Positions 8,655-17,074 of a stretch of DNA of 52,737 nt are shown one piece after another. A program made the position numbers and the translations under genes. How positions within the stretch are numbered: the stretch's first letter is position 1; the number at the start of each line of letters is the position of its first letter. The stretch is from Flavobacterium sp. RSP15 (GTDB taxonomy: Bacteria; Bacteroidota; Bacteroidia; Flavobacteriales; Flavobacteriaceae): NCBI RefSeq assembly GCF_003968755.1, contig NZ_RYDL01000017.1:1-52737 (forward strand), read 5' to 3'. The notes beneath the pieces were generated by a model, which made no database searches, had not been told where the DNA came from, and was given only the letters and a program-made list of their open reading frames with translations.

Positions 8655-10235
8655 ATGAAAAAAAGAAAAATTGAAATAATGGATACGACGCTCCGTGATG
8701 GTGAACAAACCTCCGGAGTATCCTTTTCTGCTGCAGAAAAATTAACCATTGCACAATTATTACTGGAAGAGCTTCATATTGACCGAATCGAAGTTGCTTC
8801 GGCTCGTGTAAGCGAGGGTGAATTTCAAGGAGTGAAAGGAATTATGGCTTGGGCCGAAACAAAAGGATACAGCAGCCGAATTGAAGTTTTAACCTTTGTA
8901 GACGGCGGCCTTTCTATTGAATGGATGAAAAATACTGGAGCTAAAGTTCAGAATTTACTAACCAAAGGATCGCTCAACCACTTAACCCACCAGTTAAAAA
9001 AAACACCCGAACAACATTTTTCTGAAATTGCGCAAGCCATAGCCTTAGCTCAGGAAAATAATATTGAAACCAATGTATATCTGGAAGACTGGAGTAACGG
9101 AATGCGTAATTCCCCTGAATATGTATTTCAATATTTAGACTTTCTAACTAAGCAACCGGTCAAAAGAATCTTATTACCGGACACTTTAGGGGTTTTAATC
9201 CCTTCTGAAACTTTTGAATTTATTGCAAAAATTATAACGAAATACCCTGATAATCATTTTGATTTTCATGCGCACAACGACTACGATTTAAGTATCGCCA
9301 ATGTAATGGAAGCCGTAAAAGCTGGTATTCAAGGGCTTCACGTAACTGTTAACGGGATGGGAGAACGGGCTGGAAATGCACCCCTTGAAAGCACTGTTGC
9401 GGTAATCAATGATTTCTTACCCGAAATAGAAATTGGCGTAAAAGAATCTTCGTTATATTCTGTTAGCAAATTAGTAGAAACGTTTACCGGATACAGAATC
9501 CCTGCAAACAAACCTATTGTGGGCGACAATGTATTTACACAAACTGCTGGTATTCATGCCGATGGTGACAATAAAAACAACCTGTATTTTAACGATTTAC
9601 TACCGGAGCGTTTTGGCAGAAAAAGAAAGTATGCCCTTGGTAAAACCTCTGGAAAAGCCAATATCGAGAAAAATCTTCAAGAATTAGGCCTTCAATTAAA
9701 CCCCGAGGATTTAAAGTTAGTTACCCAAAGAATCATTGAATTAGGAGATAAAAAAGAAACCGTTACTAAAGAAGACTTACCCTATATTATCTCTGATGTT
9801 TTGGACAGCCAAACCTATCAGGAAAAAATTGTTGTTGAGTCCTATATATTATCTCATGCAAAAGGCATGCGTCCATCGACTACTTTATCTTTAAAAATAG
9901 ATGGTGAAATCATTGAAGAGCATGCACAAGGAGACGGACAATTTGATGCTTTCATGAATGCATTGGCAAAAATATATAAAAGCAAAAACTTAGAATTGCC
10001 AAAACTGATTGATTATGCCGTACGAATTCCACCAGGAAGCAGTTCTGACGCCTTATGCGAAACCATAATCACCTGGACAAATAATGAAAAAGAATTCAAA
10101 ACCAGAGGGCTGGACTCTGACCAAACAGTTGCCGCAATTATAGCAACCCAAAAAATGCTGAACGTAATCCCAGCCCCAGCCCTCCACGAAGGCGAGGGAG
10201 CCAAGCCGAAATTGGAGCTTGAAAATTTGAAATAA
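8655..10235 (+). CDS. leuA: 2-isopropylmalate synthase family protein with C-terminal regulatory domain
   Basis: HMGL-like aldol-type enzyme of 526 residues. The N-terminal TIM barrel has DTTLRDGEQT at 10-19, the metal motif H-A-H-N-D, and GMGERAGNAPLES. The C-terminal ~120 residues match the LeuA allosteric (leucine-binding) domain, with SHAKGMRPSTT and a PPGSSSDA motif. The place between leuD and leuB argues for condensation of acetyl-CoA with 2-oxoisovalerate. Citramalate synthases share this architecture, so the substrate is not certain. Flavobacteria may carry two LeuA-type paralogues; only one is in this window. It overlaps no neighbour. Confidence 0.85.
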   Translation: MKKRKIEIMDTTLRDGEQTSGVSFSAAEKLTIAQLLLEELHIDRIEVASARVSEGEFQGVKGIMAWAETKGYSSRIEVLTFVDGGLSIEWMKNTGAKVQNLLTKGSLNHLTHQLKKTPEQHFSEIAQAIALAQENNIETNVYLEDWSNGMRNSPEYVFQYLDFLTKQPVKRILLPDTLGVLIPSETFEFIAKIITKYPDNHFDFHAHNDYDLSIANVMEAVKAGIQGLHVTVNGMGERAGNAPLESTVAVINDFLPEIEIGVKESSLYSVSKLVETFTGYRIPANKPIVGDNVFTQTAGIHADGDNKNNLYFNDLLPERFGRKRKYALGKTSGKANIEKNLQELGLQLNPEDLKLVTQRIIELGDKKETVTKEDLPYIISDVLDSQTYQEKIVVESYILSHAKGMRPSTTLSLKIDGEIIEEHAQGDGQFDAFMNALAKIYKSKNLELPKLIDYAVRIPPGSSSDALCETIITWTNNEKEFKTRGLDSDQTVAAIIATQKMLNVIPAPALHEGEGAKPKLELENLK

Positions 10236-10283
10236 AATTAAAGAAATACAACACAAACAACAAACCCAATCCTTCAACACCCA

Positions 10284-10317
10284 GTCTCCCTTTCCTTTGG
10301 AGGGAGCTGGGAGGAGG
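10284..10317. repeat. Palindromic intergenic element (CCTTTGGAGGGAGCTGGGAGGAGG type), copy 1
   Basis: C-rich arm followed by GGAG-rich arm, in the leuA-leuB gap. A second copy lies just after leuB (11401-11434). GC-rich against an AT-rich background. Confidence 0.7.
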
Positions 10318-10331
10318 AAAACACAATTAAT

Positions 10332-11393
10332 ATGAAATTAAAAATAGCCCTTTTAGCCGGAGACGGAATTGGACCAGAAGTAATCCATGAAGCCGTAAAA
10401 GTTTCGGATGCGATCGCTAAAAAATTCAACCATGAAATCATCTGGACTCCTGCACTTACAGGAGCTTGCGCCATTGACGCCGTAGGAGTTCCTTATCCTG
10501 ATGAGACTCACGAAATTTGTATGGCTGCTGATGCTGTTTTATTTGGAGCCATTGGCCATCCAAAATATGATAATGATCCAAGCGCTCCGGTTCGTCCAGA
10601 ACAAGGTTTGTTATTAATGCGTAAAAAACTAGGGCTGTTTGCCAATGTTCGCCCAACATTTACATTCCCCTCTTTGATTGACAATTCTCCTTTAAAAAGA
10701 GAGCGTATTGAAGGAACTGATTTAATCTTTTTAAGGGAACTTACCGGCGGAATTTATTTTGGAGAAAAAGGAAGAAAAGACGGTGGTGAAACAGCGTTTG
10801 ACACTTGTACCTATACCAGATCAGAGGTAAAACGTTTAGCTAAAAAAGGTTTTGAACTAGCAATGACTCGTACTAAAAAACTATGTTGTGTAGACAAAGC
10901 CAACGTAATGGAAACTTCTCGTTTGTGGAGAGAAACCGTACAAGCAATGGAAAAAGACTATCCCGAAGTTACGGTAAGTTATGAATTTGTGGATGCCGTA
11001 GCGATGCGTTTAGTACAATGGCCAAATTCATATGATGTCTTGATTACAGAAAATTTATTTGGAGATATTTTGACTGATGAAGCTTCAGTGATATCCGGAT
11101 CAATGGGATTAATGCCTTCTGCATCCGTTGGAGAACATACTTCATTGTACGAACCCATTCACGGATCCTATCCACAGGCCACAGGCCTAAATATTGCCAA
11201 TCCATTAGCGACCGTATTATCTGCTGCAATGATGTTTGAAGATGCCTTCGGCTTAAAAGAAGAAGCGGCTGCGATTAGAGCTGTAGTCAACAAATCACTC
11301 GAACAAGGAATTGTAACTGAAGATTTAGTTGCTAAAGGGGCTAAGGCATACAAAACTAGCGAAGTAGGTGACTGGTTAGTTGCTAATTTGTAA
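10332..11393 (+). CDS. leuB: 3-isopropylmalate dehydrogenase
   Basis: NAD-dependent oxidative decarboxylation of 3-isopropylmalate, the last committed step before transamination to leucine. 353 residues, usual length. Family motifs are all present: [11 protein letters not shown] (substrate loop), [13 protein letters not shown], the metal-binding [13 protein letters not shown] with its Asp residues, and [13 protein letters not shown] near the NAD site. Last gene of the leu cluster; a palindromic repeat and a strong hairpin terminator follow. ilv genes are not in the window. Confidence 0.97.
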   Translation: MKLKIALLAGDGIGPEVIHEAVKVSDAIAKKFNHEIIWTPALTGACAIDAVGVPYPDETHEICMAADAVLFGAIGHPKYDNDPSAPVRPEQGLLLMRKKLGLFANVRPTFTFPSLIDNSPLKRERIEGTDLIFLRELTGGIYFGEKGRKDGGETAFDTCTYTRSEVKRLAKKGFELAMTRTKKLCCVDKANVMETSRLWRETVQAMEKDYPEVTVSYEFVDAVAMRLVQWPNSYDVLITENLFGDILTDEASVISGSMGLMPSASVGEHTSLYEPIHGSYPQATGLNIANPLATVLSAAMMFEDAFGLKEEAAAIRAVVNKSLEQGIVTEDLVAKGAKAYKTSEVGDWLVANL

Positions 11394-11400
11394 AATCCAA

Positions 11401-11434
11401 CCCCCTTTCCTCTGGGAGAGGGCTGGGGTGAGGA
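11401..11434. repeat. Palindromic intergenic element, copy 2, downstream of leuB
   Basis: CCCCCTTTCC-TCTGGGAGAGGGCTGGGGTGAGG; same family as the leuA-leuB element. Elements with this core are scattered through many Bacteroidota genomes, as I recall; not searched here. Confidence 0.7.
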
Positions 11435-11436
11435 AA

Positions 11437-11474
11437 CAAAAAAGGTGTCAATTTACATTGACACCTTTTTTTAT
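11437..11474. terminator. Bidirectional terminator between leuB and the RNA-binding protein gene
   Basis: AAAAAGGTGTCAAT pairs with ATTGACACCTTTTT around a 5-base loop, with a T run on both strands. It serves two convergent genes. Confidence 0.85.
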
Positions 11475-11491
11475 AGTTGTAGAGAAAAATA

Positions 11492-11854
11492 TTAATATCC
11501 ACCTCTGTTTCCACCACCACGGTTTTCTCCACCACGGCTGTTTCCACCACCATAACCACCGCGAGATTCTCCACCACGACTGTTATTGTTAAAACTTCTT
11601 CTTTCACCTTCTGGTTTAGGCTCCGATTTGTTTACAACGATTGCACGTCCTTGAACAGTAGCACCATTCAATTCATCAATAGCCTTTTGAGCTTCTTCAT
11701 CATTTGGCATTTCAACAAAACCAAATCCTTTACTTCTTCCAGTGAATTTATCAGTAATAATTTTAACTGAATCAACTGCTCCATAAGCCTCGAAAGACTC
11801 TCTTAAATCTGCTTCCTCAATACTGAATGGAAGACTTCCAACAAAAATATTCAT
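11492..11854 (-). CDS. RNA-recognition-motif protein with RGG tail
   Basis: 120 residues. A single RRM occupies residues 1-~78, with RNP2 IFVGSL at 3-8 and RNP1 KGFGFVEM at 42-49. The last ~30 residues are Gly/Arg/Asn repeats (SRGG, NRGG), an RGG-type tail. Such small RRM proteins occur in cyanobacteria (Rbp) and Bacteroidota, where they are candidates for post-transcriptional regulators in organisms lacking Hfq. A cytoplasmic single-stranded RNA binder is the likely role. It has its own -7-like box and shares a bidirectional terminator with leuB. Confidence 0.92.
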   Translation of the reverse strand: MNIFVGSLPFSIEEADLRESFEAYGAVDSVKIITDKFTGRSKGFGFVEMPNDEEAQKAIDELNGATVQGRAIVVNKSEPKPEGERRSFNNNSRGGESRGGYGGGNSRGGENRGGGNRGGY

Positions 11855-11877
11855 ATGTTCTTATTTAAATAATAAAA

Positions 11878-11885
11878 CAAATGTA
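11878..11885 (-). promoter_or_regulatory. Candidate promoter (TACATTTG -7 box) of the RRM protein gene
   Basis: TAnnTTTG match 24 bases ahead of the ATG. A TTG lies 15 bases further upstream, slightly closer than the usual 17-23. Confidence 0.45.
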
Positions 11886-12008
11886 CTGCTATTTTTTTTG
11901 CAATCTACTATAGATTAGCTTATTTATGTTTTTATTTTAAATTCAAAAAGAAAATGAAGCTACTAAAATACCCAACTCCTGCAATTTAAGAATCTTAACC
12001 GTGTGAAT

Positions 12009-12485
12009 TTAGGGAACCCGCAGACTTACCGGAACCTTATAAAATACGCCTTGTTGAAAATTCAAAACAGTCCCTGCTGATGGGTTGCCATTTGCATTTT
12101 CTGCACTAAATTTAAAAGTACCTGTAACCGTAAGACCCTTCTCATCATAATCAGTAATTACTATTTGCCCGCTACCCATGTCAATACCTGTTGCAAATGA
12201 AACATCGCTTCCTCCAGTCAATACGTAAACAGCTCTCTTGGAATTACTGGTTCCCAATGGATACACTTGAGGTGATATGGAGGTTGTCTTCAAAGTCAAA
12301 ACCTCATTTCCAGTAAACCCTTCAATTACTAGTAAACCATCAGAAGCTAAAGTCGCTTTAGAAGCTGTCGCTCTCCAAAACACATTGTCTTTCCTTCCTT
12401 GTAAAGAAGGAGTATTAAAACTCACCTCTTCCGCACATGAAATCATTAAAAAAAGTACCCCTAGAAATATCAAATATTTTTTCAT
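12009..12485 (-). CDS. Small predicted lipoprotein, possibly DUF6252-like
   Basis: 158 residues, started at the ATG of MKKYLIFLGVLFLMISC, because this gives a lipoprotein signal peptide with lipobox ISC and an AGAAGG ribosome-binding sequence a few bases before it. The longer frame adds 17 residues with no such features. The mature part starts EEVSFNTPSLQG and includes FWRAT and TVTGTFKFSAEN; it looks like a small beta-sandwich. The pattern recalls the DUF6252 lipoproteins of flavobacteria, from memory only. Presumably anchored to a membrane by Cys17. Function unknown; it stands alone between the RRM gene and rpsP. Confidence 0.7.
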   Translation of the reverse strand: MKKYLIFLGVLFLMISCAEEVSFNTPSLQGRKDNVFWRATASKATLASDGLLVIEGFTGNEVLTLKTTSISPQVYPLGTSNSKRAVYVLTGGSDVSFATGIDMGSGQIVITDYDEKGLTVTGTFKFSAENANGNPSAGTVLNFQQGVFYKVPVSLRVP

Positions 12486-12627
12486 AAAACCTTCTTTTAC
12501 TAACAAAAATAGGGCATTAATGCTAAAAAAAAACATAACAGGACAAAAAAATACGAATCAAAACCACCTACAGTGCACTGCCACAGATTAAAACCACAAT
12601 CCAATTAGTATTTATCAATAAAAAAGG

Positions 12628-12635
12628 TATCTTTG
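12628..12635 (+). promoter_or_regulatory. Candidate -7 box (TATCTTTG) of rpsP-rimM
   Basis: Exact TAnnTTTG match about 50 bases ahead of the rpsP ATG. It is followed by a leader containing the hairpin at 12651-12665. Confidence 0.5.
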
Positions 12636-12650
12636 CACCCTTAATTAACA

Positions 12651-12665
12651 GAGGTCGAGTACCTC
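12651..12665 (+). promoter_or_regulatory. Hairpin in the rpsP leader
   Basis: GAGGT-CGAGT-ACCTC, a 5-bp perfect stem 19 bases before the rpsP start codon and just after the presumed transcription start. It could act in autoregulation by S16 or in translation control. No direct evidence beyond position and symmetry. Confidence 0.4.
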
Positions 12666-12684
12666 AAAATTTAATCACAAGATT

Positions 12685-13239
12685 ATGTCAGTAAAAATTA
12701 GATTACAAAGACACGGTAAAAAAGGAAAACCTTTTTACTGGGTTGTAGCTGCAGATGCACGCTCAAAAAGAGATGGTAAATACCTAGAAAAAATTGGTAC
12801 TTACAATCCAAACACAAACCCAGCAACTATCGACTTAAACCTTGATAGTGCAGTAAAATGGTTGCACAATGGTGCTCAACCAACAGATACTGCTAAAGCG
12901 ATTCTTTCTTACAAAGGAGCTTTATTGAAACATCACCTTGACGGTGGTATCCGTAAAGGAGCCTTAACTCAAGAACAAGCTGATGCTAAATTAAATGCTT
13001 GGTTAGAGGCAAAAACTGGAAAAGTAGATGCTAAAAAAGACGGCTTAACAAAAGTGCAAGCGGATGCTAAAGCTAAAGCTTTCAAAGCAGAACAAGATGT
13101 GAATGCAAAACGTTTAGCTGCAGCTGCTCAAGCAGAAGCTGACGCTATCGCTGCTGCAACTCCAGCTGTTGAAGAAGAAGTTGCTGAAGCTGAAGAAGCT
13201 CCTGCCGCAGAAGAAAATAACGAAACAACTGAAGCATAA
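12685..13239 (+). CDS. rpsP: 30S ribosomal protein S16 with long Ala/Glu-rich extension
   Basis: Residues 1-~85 are a standard S16 (SVKIRLQRHGKKGKPFYWVV, RDGKYLEKIGTYNP). The protein is 184 residues, about twice the usual bacterial length. The extra part first contains Lys/Ala helices with QADAK repeats, then a very acidic Ala/Glu tail ending ENNETTEA. Extended S16 proteins are common in Bacteroidota. The tail would project from the 30S body; its job is unknown. It is followed 15 bp later by rimM, the usual S16-maturation partner gene, so the two are co-transcribed. Confidence 0.97.
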   Translation: MSVKIRLQRHGKKGKPFYWVVAADARSKRDGKYLEKIGTYNPNTNPATIDLNLDSAVKWLHNGAQPTDTAKAILSYKGALLKHHLDGGIRKGALTQEQADAKLNAWLEAKTGKVDAKKDGLTKVQADAKAKAFKAEQDVNAKRLAAAAQAEADAIAAATPAVEEEVAEAEEAPAAEENNETTEA

Positions 13240-13254
13240 TTTTAGAAGGCGACT

Positions 13255-13779
13255 ATGCGTAAAGAAGATTGTTTCTATTTAGGTAAAATCGCTAAAAAAT
13301 TTAGTTTCAAAGGGGAAATTCTAGCCTATTTAGACACGGACGAACCTGAGTTATATGAAAACTTGGAATCAGTGTTTGTTGAATGTAACAAACACTTGGT
13401 TCCTTTTTTTATTGAAAGTAGTTCGCTGCACAAAAACGATTTACTTAGAATTCGTTTTGAAGACATGACTACCGAAGAAGAGGCAGACGCCATTATAGGC
13501 AATGCCATCTACCTTCCTTTGAAGATGTTGCCGAAACTTAGCGGCAATAAATTCTATTTCCACGAAGTAATTGGTTTTGAAGTTGAAGACAAACGTCTTG
13601 GTGTTGTTGGAAAGATCGAATCCATTAATGATACCACTGCCCAACCCCTTTTTGAAGTCCTCAACGGTGATGTTGAGATTCTTATCCCCATGATTGATCT
13701 TTTCTTGGTTAAAATTGACCGTGAAAACAAAAAAGTTATCATGGATCTACCAGAAGGACTTATTGAAATGTACCTTTAA
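13255..13779 (+). CDS. rimM: 16S rRNA-processing protein
   Basis: RimM helps assemble the 30S head and binds S19 during 16S rRNA maturation. 174 residues, normal length: an N-terminal RimM barrel (KEDCFYLGKIAKKFSFKGE) and a C-terminal PRC-barrel (FYFHEVIGFEVED ... ILIPMIDLFLVKID). It starts 15 bp after rpsP, typical of the rpsP-rimM operon. trmD, which follows in many bacteria, is not next here; a TrmN6-type methyltransferase is. Confidence 0.95.
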   Translation: MRKEDCFYLGKIAKKFSFKGEILAYLDTDEPELYENLESVFVECNKHLVPFFIESSSLHKNDLLRIRFEDMTTEEEADAIIGNAIYLPLKMLPKLSGNKFYFHEVIGFEVEDKRLGVVGKIESINDTTAQPLFEVLNGDVEILIPMIDLFLVKIDRENKKVIMDLPEGLIEMYL

Positions 13780-13850
13780 ATCAGTGTTCAGTATTCAGTT
13801 TTTAGTGTTCAGTTCCTCAAAAATCGTTAATCTACAATCTGAAATCAAAA
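13780..13850. repeat. Short direct repeats (CAGTGTTCAGTATTCAGT words) and AAATCGTTAATC element
   Basis: TTCAG repeats every few bases, followed by AAAAATCGTTAATCTACAATC, which shares AAATCGTTAATC with the leuC-leuD gap. Non-coding. Confidence 0.5.
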
Positions 13851-13856
13851 TTCCCT

Positions 13857-14564
13857 ATGTTTAGTTTCAAACAATTCTCAATCCAGCAAGATCGTTGCGC
13901 CATGAAAATTGGAACCGATGGCGTTTTACTTGGTGCATGGACTCCTATTGAAAACAATCCTATTAGTATTTTAGATATTGGAGCCGGAACAGGCGTAATC
14001 GCACTAATGCTGGCACAAAGAAGTAACGCGGAACAAATTGACGCTTTGGAAATAGACGAAGAAGCGTATGAACAATCCGTAGATAATTTTGAAAACTCCC
14101 CTTGGAGTGATCGCTTATTTTGTTTTCATGCCGGTTTAGATGAATTCGTCGAAGAACCGGAAGACGAGTATGATTTAATTGTTTCCAATCCTCCATTTTA
14201 TACTGATGATTACAAATCTGATAACGAACAACGTGATTTAGCCCGTTTTGCTGACGCGATGCCTTTTGAGGATTTAATCGAGGCTGCTGATTTATTGCTT
14301 TCAGAAAACGGAATATTCACAGTTATAATTCCTTTCAAAGAAGAAGAAAATTTCTTGGCTCTTGTCAAAGAATACGAATTGTATCCAATTAAAATTACAC
14401 ACGTAAAAGGAACTCCAACTACCGAAATTAAACGCAGTTTATTGGCCTTTAGCCGAGAAGAAAGCTCGAACTATCCCGTTGACGAATTGATTATCGAAAC
14501 TGCAAGACACATTTATACTCCCGAATACGTTGCATTGACTAAAGAGTTTTATATGAAGATGTAA
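13857..14564 (+). CDS. trmN6: tRNA1(Val) (adenine(37)-N6)-methyltransferase
   Basis: Class I SAM-dependent methyltransferase of 235 residues. The SAM-binding loop is LDIGAGTGVIAL (39-50), and the N6-adenine catalytic tetrad is NPPF at 111-114, followed by YTDD. The beginning, FSFKQFSIQQDRCAMKIGTDGVLLGAW, is the YfiC/TrmN6 signature. It is predicted to methylate A37 next to the anticodon of tRNA-Val. It lies 77 bp after rimM, so it may ride on the ribosomal transcript or have its own promoter within the repeat. Confidence 0.88.
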   Translation: MFSFKQFSIQQDRCAMKIGTDGVLLGAWTPIENNPISILDIGAGTGVIALMLAQRSNAEQIDALEIDEEAYEQSVDNFENSPWSDRLFCFHAGLDEFVEEPEDEYDLIVSNPPFYTDDYKSDNEQRDLARFADAMPFEDLIEAADLLLSENGIFTVIIPFKEEENFLALVKEYELYPIKITHVKGTPTTEIKRSLLAFSREESSNYPVDELIIETARHIYTPEYVALTKEFYMKM

Positions 14565-14936
14565 GTCCAAAATGATTCTAAATAACACCTAAATCATTCC
14601 GTAATCTTATTTAAAACACCTTTGATCTCTGCTAAAGTTAATTTTTATTGTAATTTAGAGGATAATACCTTTTTTAATAAAATCCCGTACATAAAAGGAC
14701 TTATTTGTTAAAAAATAAGCTAAGTAATAACCATGGTATAATGTCGTATTTTAAAATCAGGATAAAATCATGTAAAAATCTGATTTAAAGCTGTTTTACT
14801 TAAAGTTAATTTTTTTGACTTTACGACTTTTAAACTTTCGACTTACTTATTTCTATTTCAAATAAAAAAATATAACATTTGTTAATGCTTTTGTTATATT
14901 TCTTTATGTAAATTTGTTCCATAAAAATTATCAACC
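14565..14936. other. 372-bp intergenic region upstream of the acyl-CoA dehydrogenase
   Basis: AT-rich, with no convincing open frame. It carries the promoter-like boxes near 14.9 kb and otherwise shows nothing I can assign. Confidence 0.5.
14890..14916 (+). promoter_or_regulatory. Candidate promoter of the glutaryl-CoA dehydrogenase-like gene
   Basis: TTTG at 14890-14893 and TAAATTTG at 14909-14916, 20 bases before the ATG. The 15-base spacer is shorter than the usual Flavobacterium 17-23. Confidence 0.5.
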
Positions 14937-16115
14937 ATGAGACCAGACTTATTTCAAGCTCCAGATTACTACAACCTTGACGATTTACTAACAGAAGAAC
15001 ACAAACTAGTACGTGACTCTGCTCGTGCTTGGGTAAAACGTGAAGTATTACCTATTATAGAAGAATATGCTCAAAAAGCCGAATTCCCAAAACAAATCAT
15101 TAAAGGTTTGGGCGAAATAGGCGGTTTTGGTCCTTACATCCCAGAAGAATACGGCGGTGCGGGCCTAGACCAAATATCTTATGGTTTGATCATGCAAGAA
15201 ATAGAACGCGGTGATTCTGGCGTTCGTTCCACTTCATCTGTACAATCTTCTTTGGTAATGTATCCTATTTGGAAATACGGAAACGAAGAACAACGCATAA
15301 AATATTTACCTAAGTTAGCCACTGGAGAATACATGGGCTGTTTTGGTTTGACGGAACCTAACTATGGTTCAGATCCAGGAAGTATGATTACCAACTTCAA
15401 AGATATGGGCGACCATTATCTATTGAATGGTGCCAAAATGTGGATTTCAAATGCTCCGTTTGCAGACATCGCCATTGTTTGGGCAAAAAATGAAGAAGGA
15501 AGAATTCACGGTTTAATTGTAGAACGCGGAATGGAAGGTTTTACCACTCCGGAAACGCACAACAAATGGTCGCTTCGTGCCTCATCAACTGGAGAACTGA
15601 TTTTTGACAATGTCAAAGTACCAAAAGAAAACTTATTGCCCAATAAATCTGGATTGGGAGCACCGCTTGGTTGTCTGGATTCAGCACGTTACGGAATTGC
15701 CTGGGGCGCTATTGGTGCTGCCATGGATTGTTACGATACGGCTTTGCGTTATGCCAAAGAAAGAATTCAGTTTGACAAACCCATTGCAGGAACCCAATTA
15801 CAACAAAAGAAATTAGCCGAAATGATTACCGAAATCACAAAAGCACAATTATTGACTTGGAGACTGGGAGTTTTAAAAAATGAAGGAAGGGCTACAACAG
15901 CTCAAATCTCAATGGCTAAAAGAAACAATGTGAACATGGCTATTAATATTGCGCGCGAAGCCAGACAAATGCTAGGTGGAATGGGAATTACCGGAGAATA
16001 TTCGATCATGCGCCATATGATGAACCTGGAATCAGTAATCACCTATGAAGGGACGCACGATATTCATTTGTTAATTACCGGTATGGACATCACTGGAATT
16101 CCTGCTTTCAAGTAG
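14937..16115 (+). CDS. Acyl-CoA dehydrogenase, probably glutaryl-CoA dehydrogenase
   Basis: FAD enzyme of 392 residues, full length. Family signatures are present: CFGLTEPNYGSDPGSM (FAD/substrate loop), KMWISNAP, RIQFDKPI, RQMLGGMGITGEY, and the catalytic base Glu371 in YEGTHDIH. The N-terminal LLTEEHKLVRDSARAW and the RYGIAWGAIGAAMDCY block resemble glutaryl-CoA dehydrogenases of lysine/tryptophan breakdown, which dehydrogenate and decarboxylate glutaryl-CoA to crotonyl-CoA. Other short-chain acyl-CoA dehydrogenases cannot be ruled out. It stands alone with its own promoter and terminator. Confidence 0.9.
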   Translation: MRPDLFQAPDYYNLDDLLTEEHKLVRDSARAWVKREVLPIIEEYAQKAEFPKQIIKGLGEIGGFGPYIPEEYGGAGLDQISYGLIMQEIERGDSGVRSTSSVQSSLVMYPIWKYGNEEQRIKYLPKLATGEYMGCFGLTEPNYGSDPGSMITNFKDMGDHYLLNGAKMWISNAPFADIAIVWAKNEEGRIHGLIVERGMEGFTTPETHNKWSLRASSTGELIFDNVKVPKENLLPNKSGLGAPLGCLDSARYGIAWGAIGAAMDCYDTALRYAKERIQFDKPIAGTQLQQKKLAEMITEITKAQLLTWRLGVLKNEGRATTAQISMAKRNNVNMAINIAREARQMLGGMGITGEYSIMRHMMNLESVITYEGTHDIHLLITGMDITGIPAFK

Positions 16116-16153
16116 TGGCAAACAGTTATTAAACTATTAATAAAATTGATAAC

Positions 16154-16184
16154 AAAAGCTTCTTGATACCAAGAAGCTTTTTTA
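16154..16184 (+). terminator. Terminator after the acyl-CoA dehydrogenase gene
   Basis: AAAAGCTTCTTG and CAAGAAGCTTTT form a 12-bp perfect stem with a 4-base loop and a T run. Confidence 0.85.
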
Positions 16185-16206
16185 TCTTTACATAAAAATA
16201 CTCTTT

Positions 16207-16989
16207 ATGAATATCCAAACCATCAACAATAGTATTCAGCCTCAAAAAGAACTGTTGTTACACCATCCTTTATATAAGAAAGTAAAAACTATTGAGGATT
16301 TACAGTGTTTTCTAGAAAATCATATTTATGCTGTTTGGGATTTCATGTCTTTGTTAAAAGCACTACAATCCAAATTAACTTGTACAACAACGCCTTGGTT
16401 TGCAACGCAAAATCCACAAACCAGATATTTAATAAACGAAATTGTCCTTGCTGAAGAATCTGACTTAACATTAGACGGACGCCGTTTGAGTCATTATGAA
16501 ATGTATATTGAAGCCATGCAATCCTGTGGAGCAAATACTGAAGGTATTGAACATTTTTTAACTGAAGTAGATTCCCTTCAAAACATATTTGTCGCTATAA
16601 AAACCAGCACTTTACACCCCAATATCAAAGCATTCCTAGATTTCACATTCAGGGTTATTGAGGAAGGAAAATCCCATGAAATTGCAGCGGCTTTTACTTT
16701 TGGAAGAGAAGATTTGATACCGAGTATGTTTACCGCTATTTTGAAAAACTTTCAGGAGAATTTTCCTGAAACGGATTTGAGCAAACTGATTTATTATTTT
16801 GAAAGACACATCGAATTGGATGCGGATGAACATGGGCCAATGGCGATGAAAATGATAACAGAACTTTGCGGTACAGATGCTCAAAAATGGTCTGACGTTG
16901 AGGAAGTTTCAAAATTAGCTTTAGAGAAACGCATTGGTCTTTGGGATGCCATCGAAGAAACTATCCTAATGAATGTTGAATTGGCATAA
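16207..16989 (+). CDS. DUF3050 domain protein (heme-oxygenase-like fold)
   Basis: 260 residues. The whole length matches my recollection of the DUF3050 family: LLLHHPLYKKV, the conserved HIYAVWDFMSLLKALQ block, NEIVLAEESD, YFERHIELDADEHGPMA and a C-terminal helix. It is all-helical and His/Glu-rich, which fits the predicted heme-oxygenase-like or iron-binding fold. The conserved E and H residues in HIELDADEHG would be metal ligands. No reaction is established. It lies 91 bp after the dehydrogenase terminator and ends in a bidirectional terminator, so it is a single-gene unit. Confidence 0.82.
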   Translation: MNIQTINNSIQPQKELLLHHPLYKKVKTIEDLQCFLENHIYAVWDFMSLLKALQSKLTCTTTPWFATQNPQTRYLINEIVLAEESDLTLDGRRLSHYEMYIEAMQSCGANTEGIEHFLTEVDSLQNIFVAIKTSTLHPNIKAFLDFTFRVIEEGKSHEIAAAFTFGREDLIPSMFTAILKNFQENFPETDLSKLIYYFERHIELDADEHGPMAMKMITELCGTDAQKWSDVEEVSKLALEKRIGLWDAIEETILMNVELA

Positions 16990-17035
16990 AACTAATACTT
17001 TCAAATAACGCAACACTTCTTTAGAAAATACCCTT

Positions 17036-17073
17036 AAAAAAAGCATCTTGTTTTAGTAACAAGATGCTTTTTT
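17036..17073. terminator. Bidirectional terminator between DUF3050 and ferredoxin genes
   Basis: AAGCATCTTG and CAAGATGCTT pair around a 9-base loop, with A/T runs on both sides. The flanking genes are convergent. Confidence 0.85.
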
Positions 17074-17074
17074 A

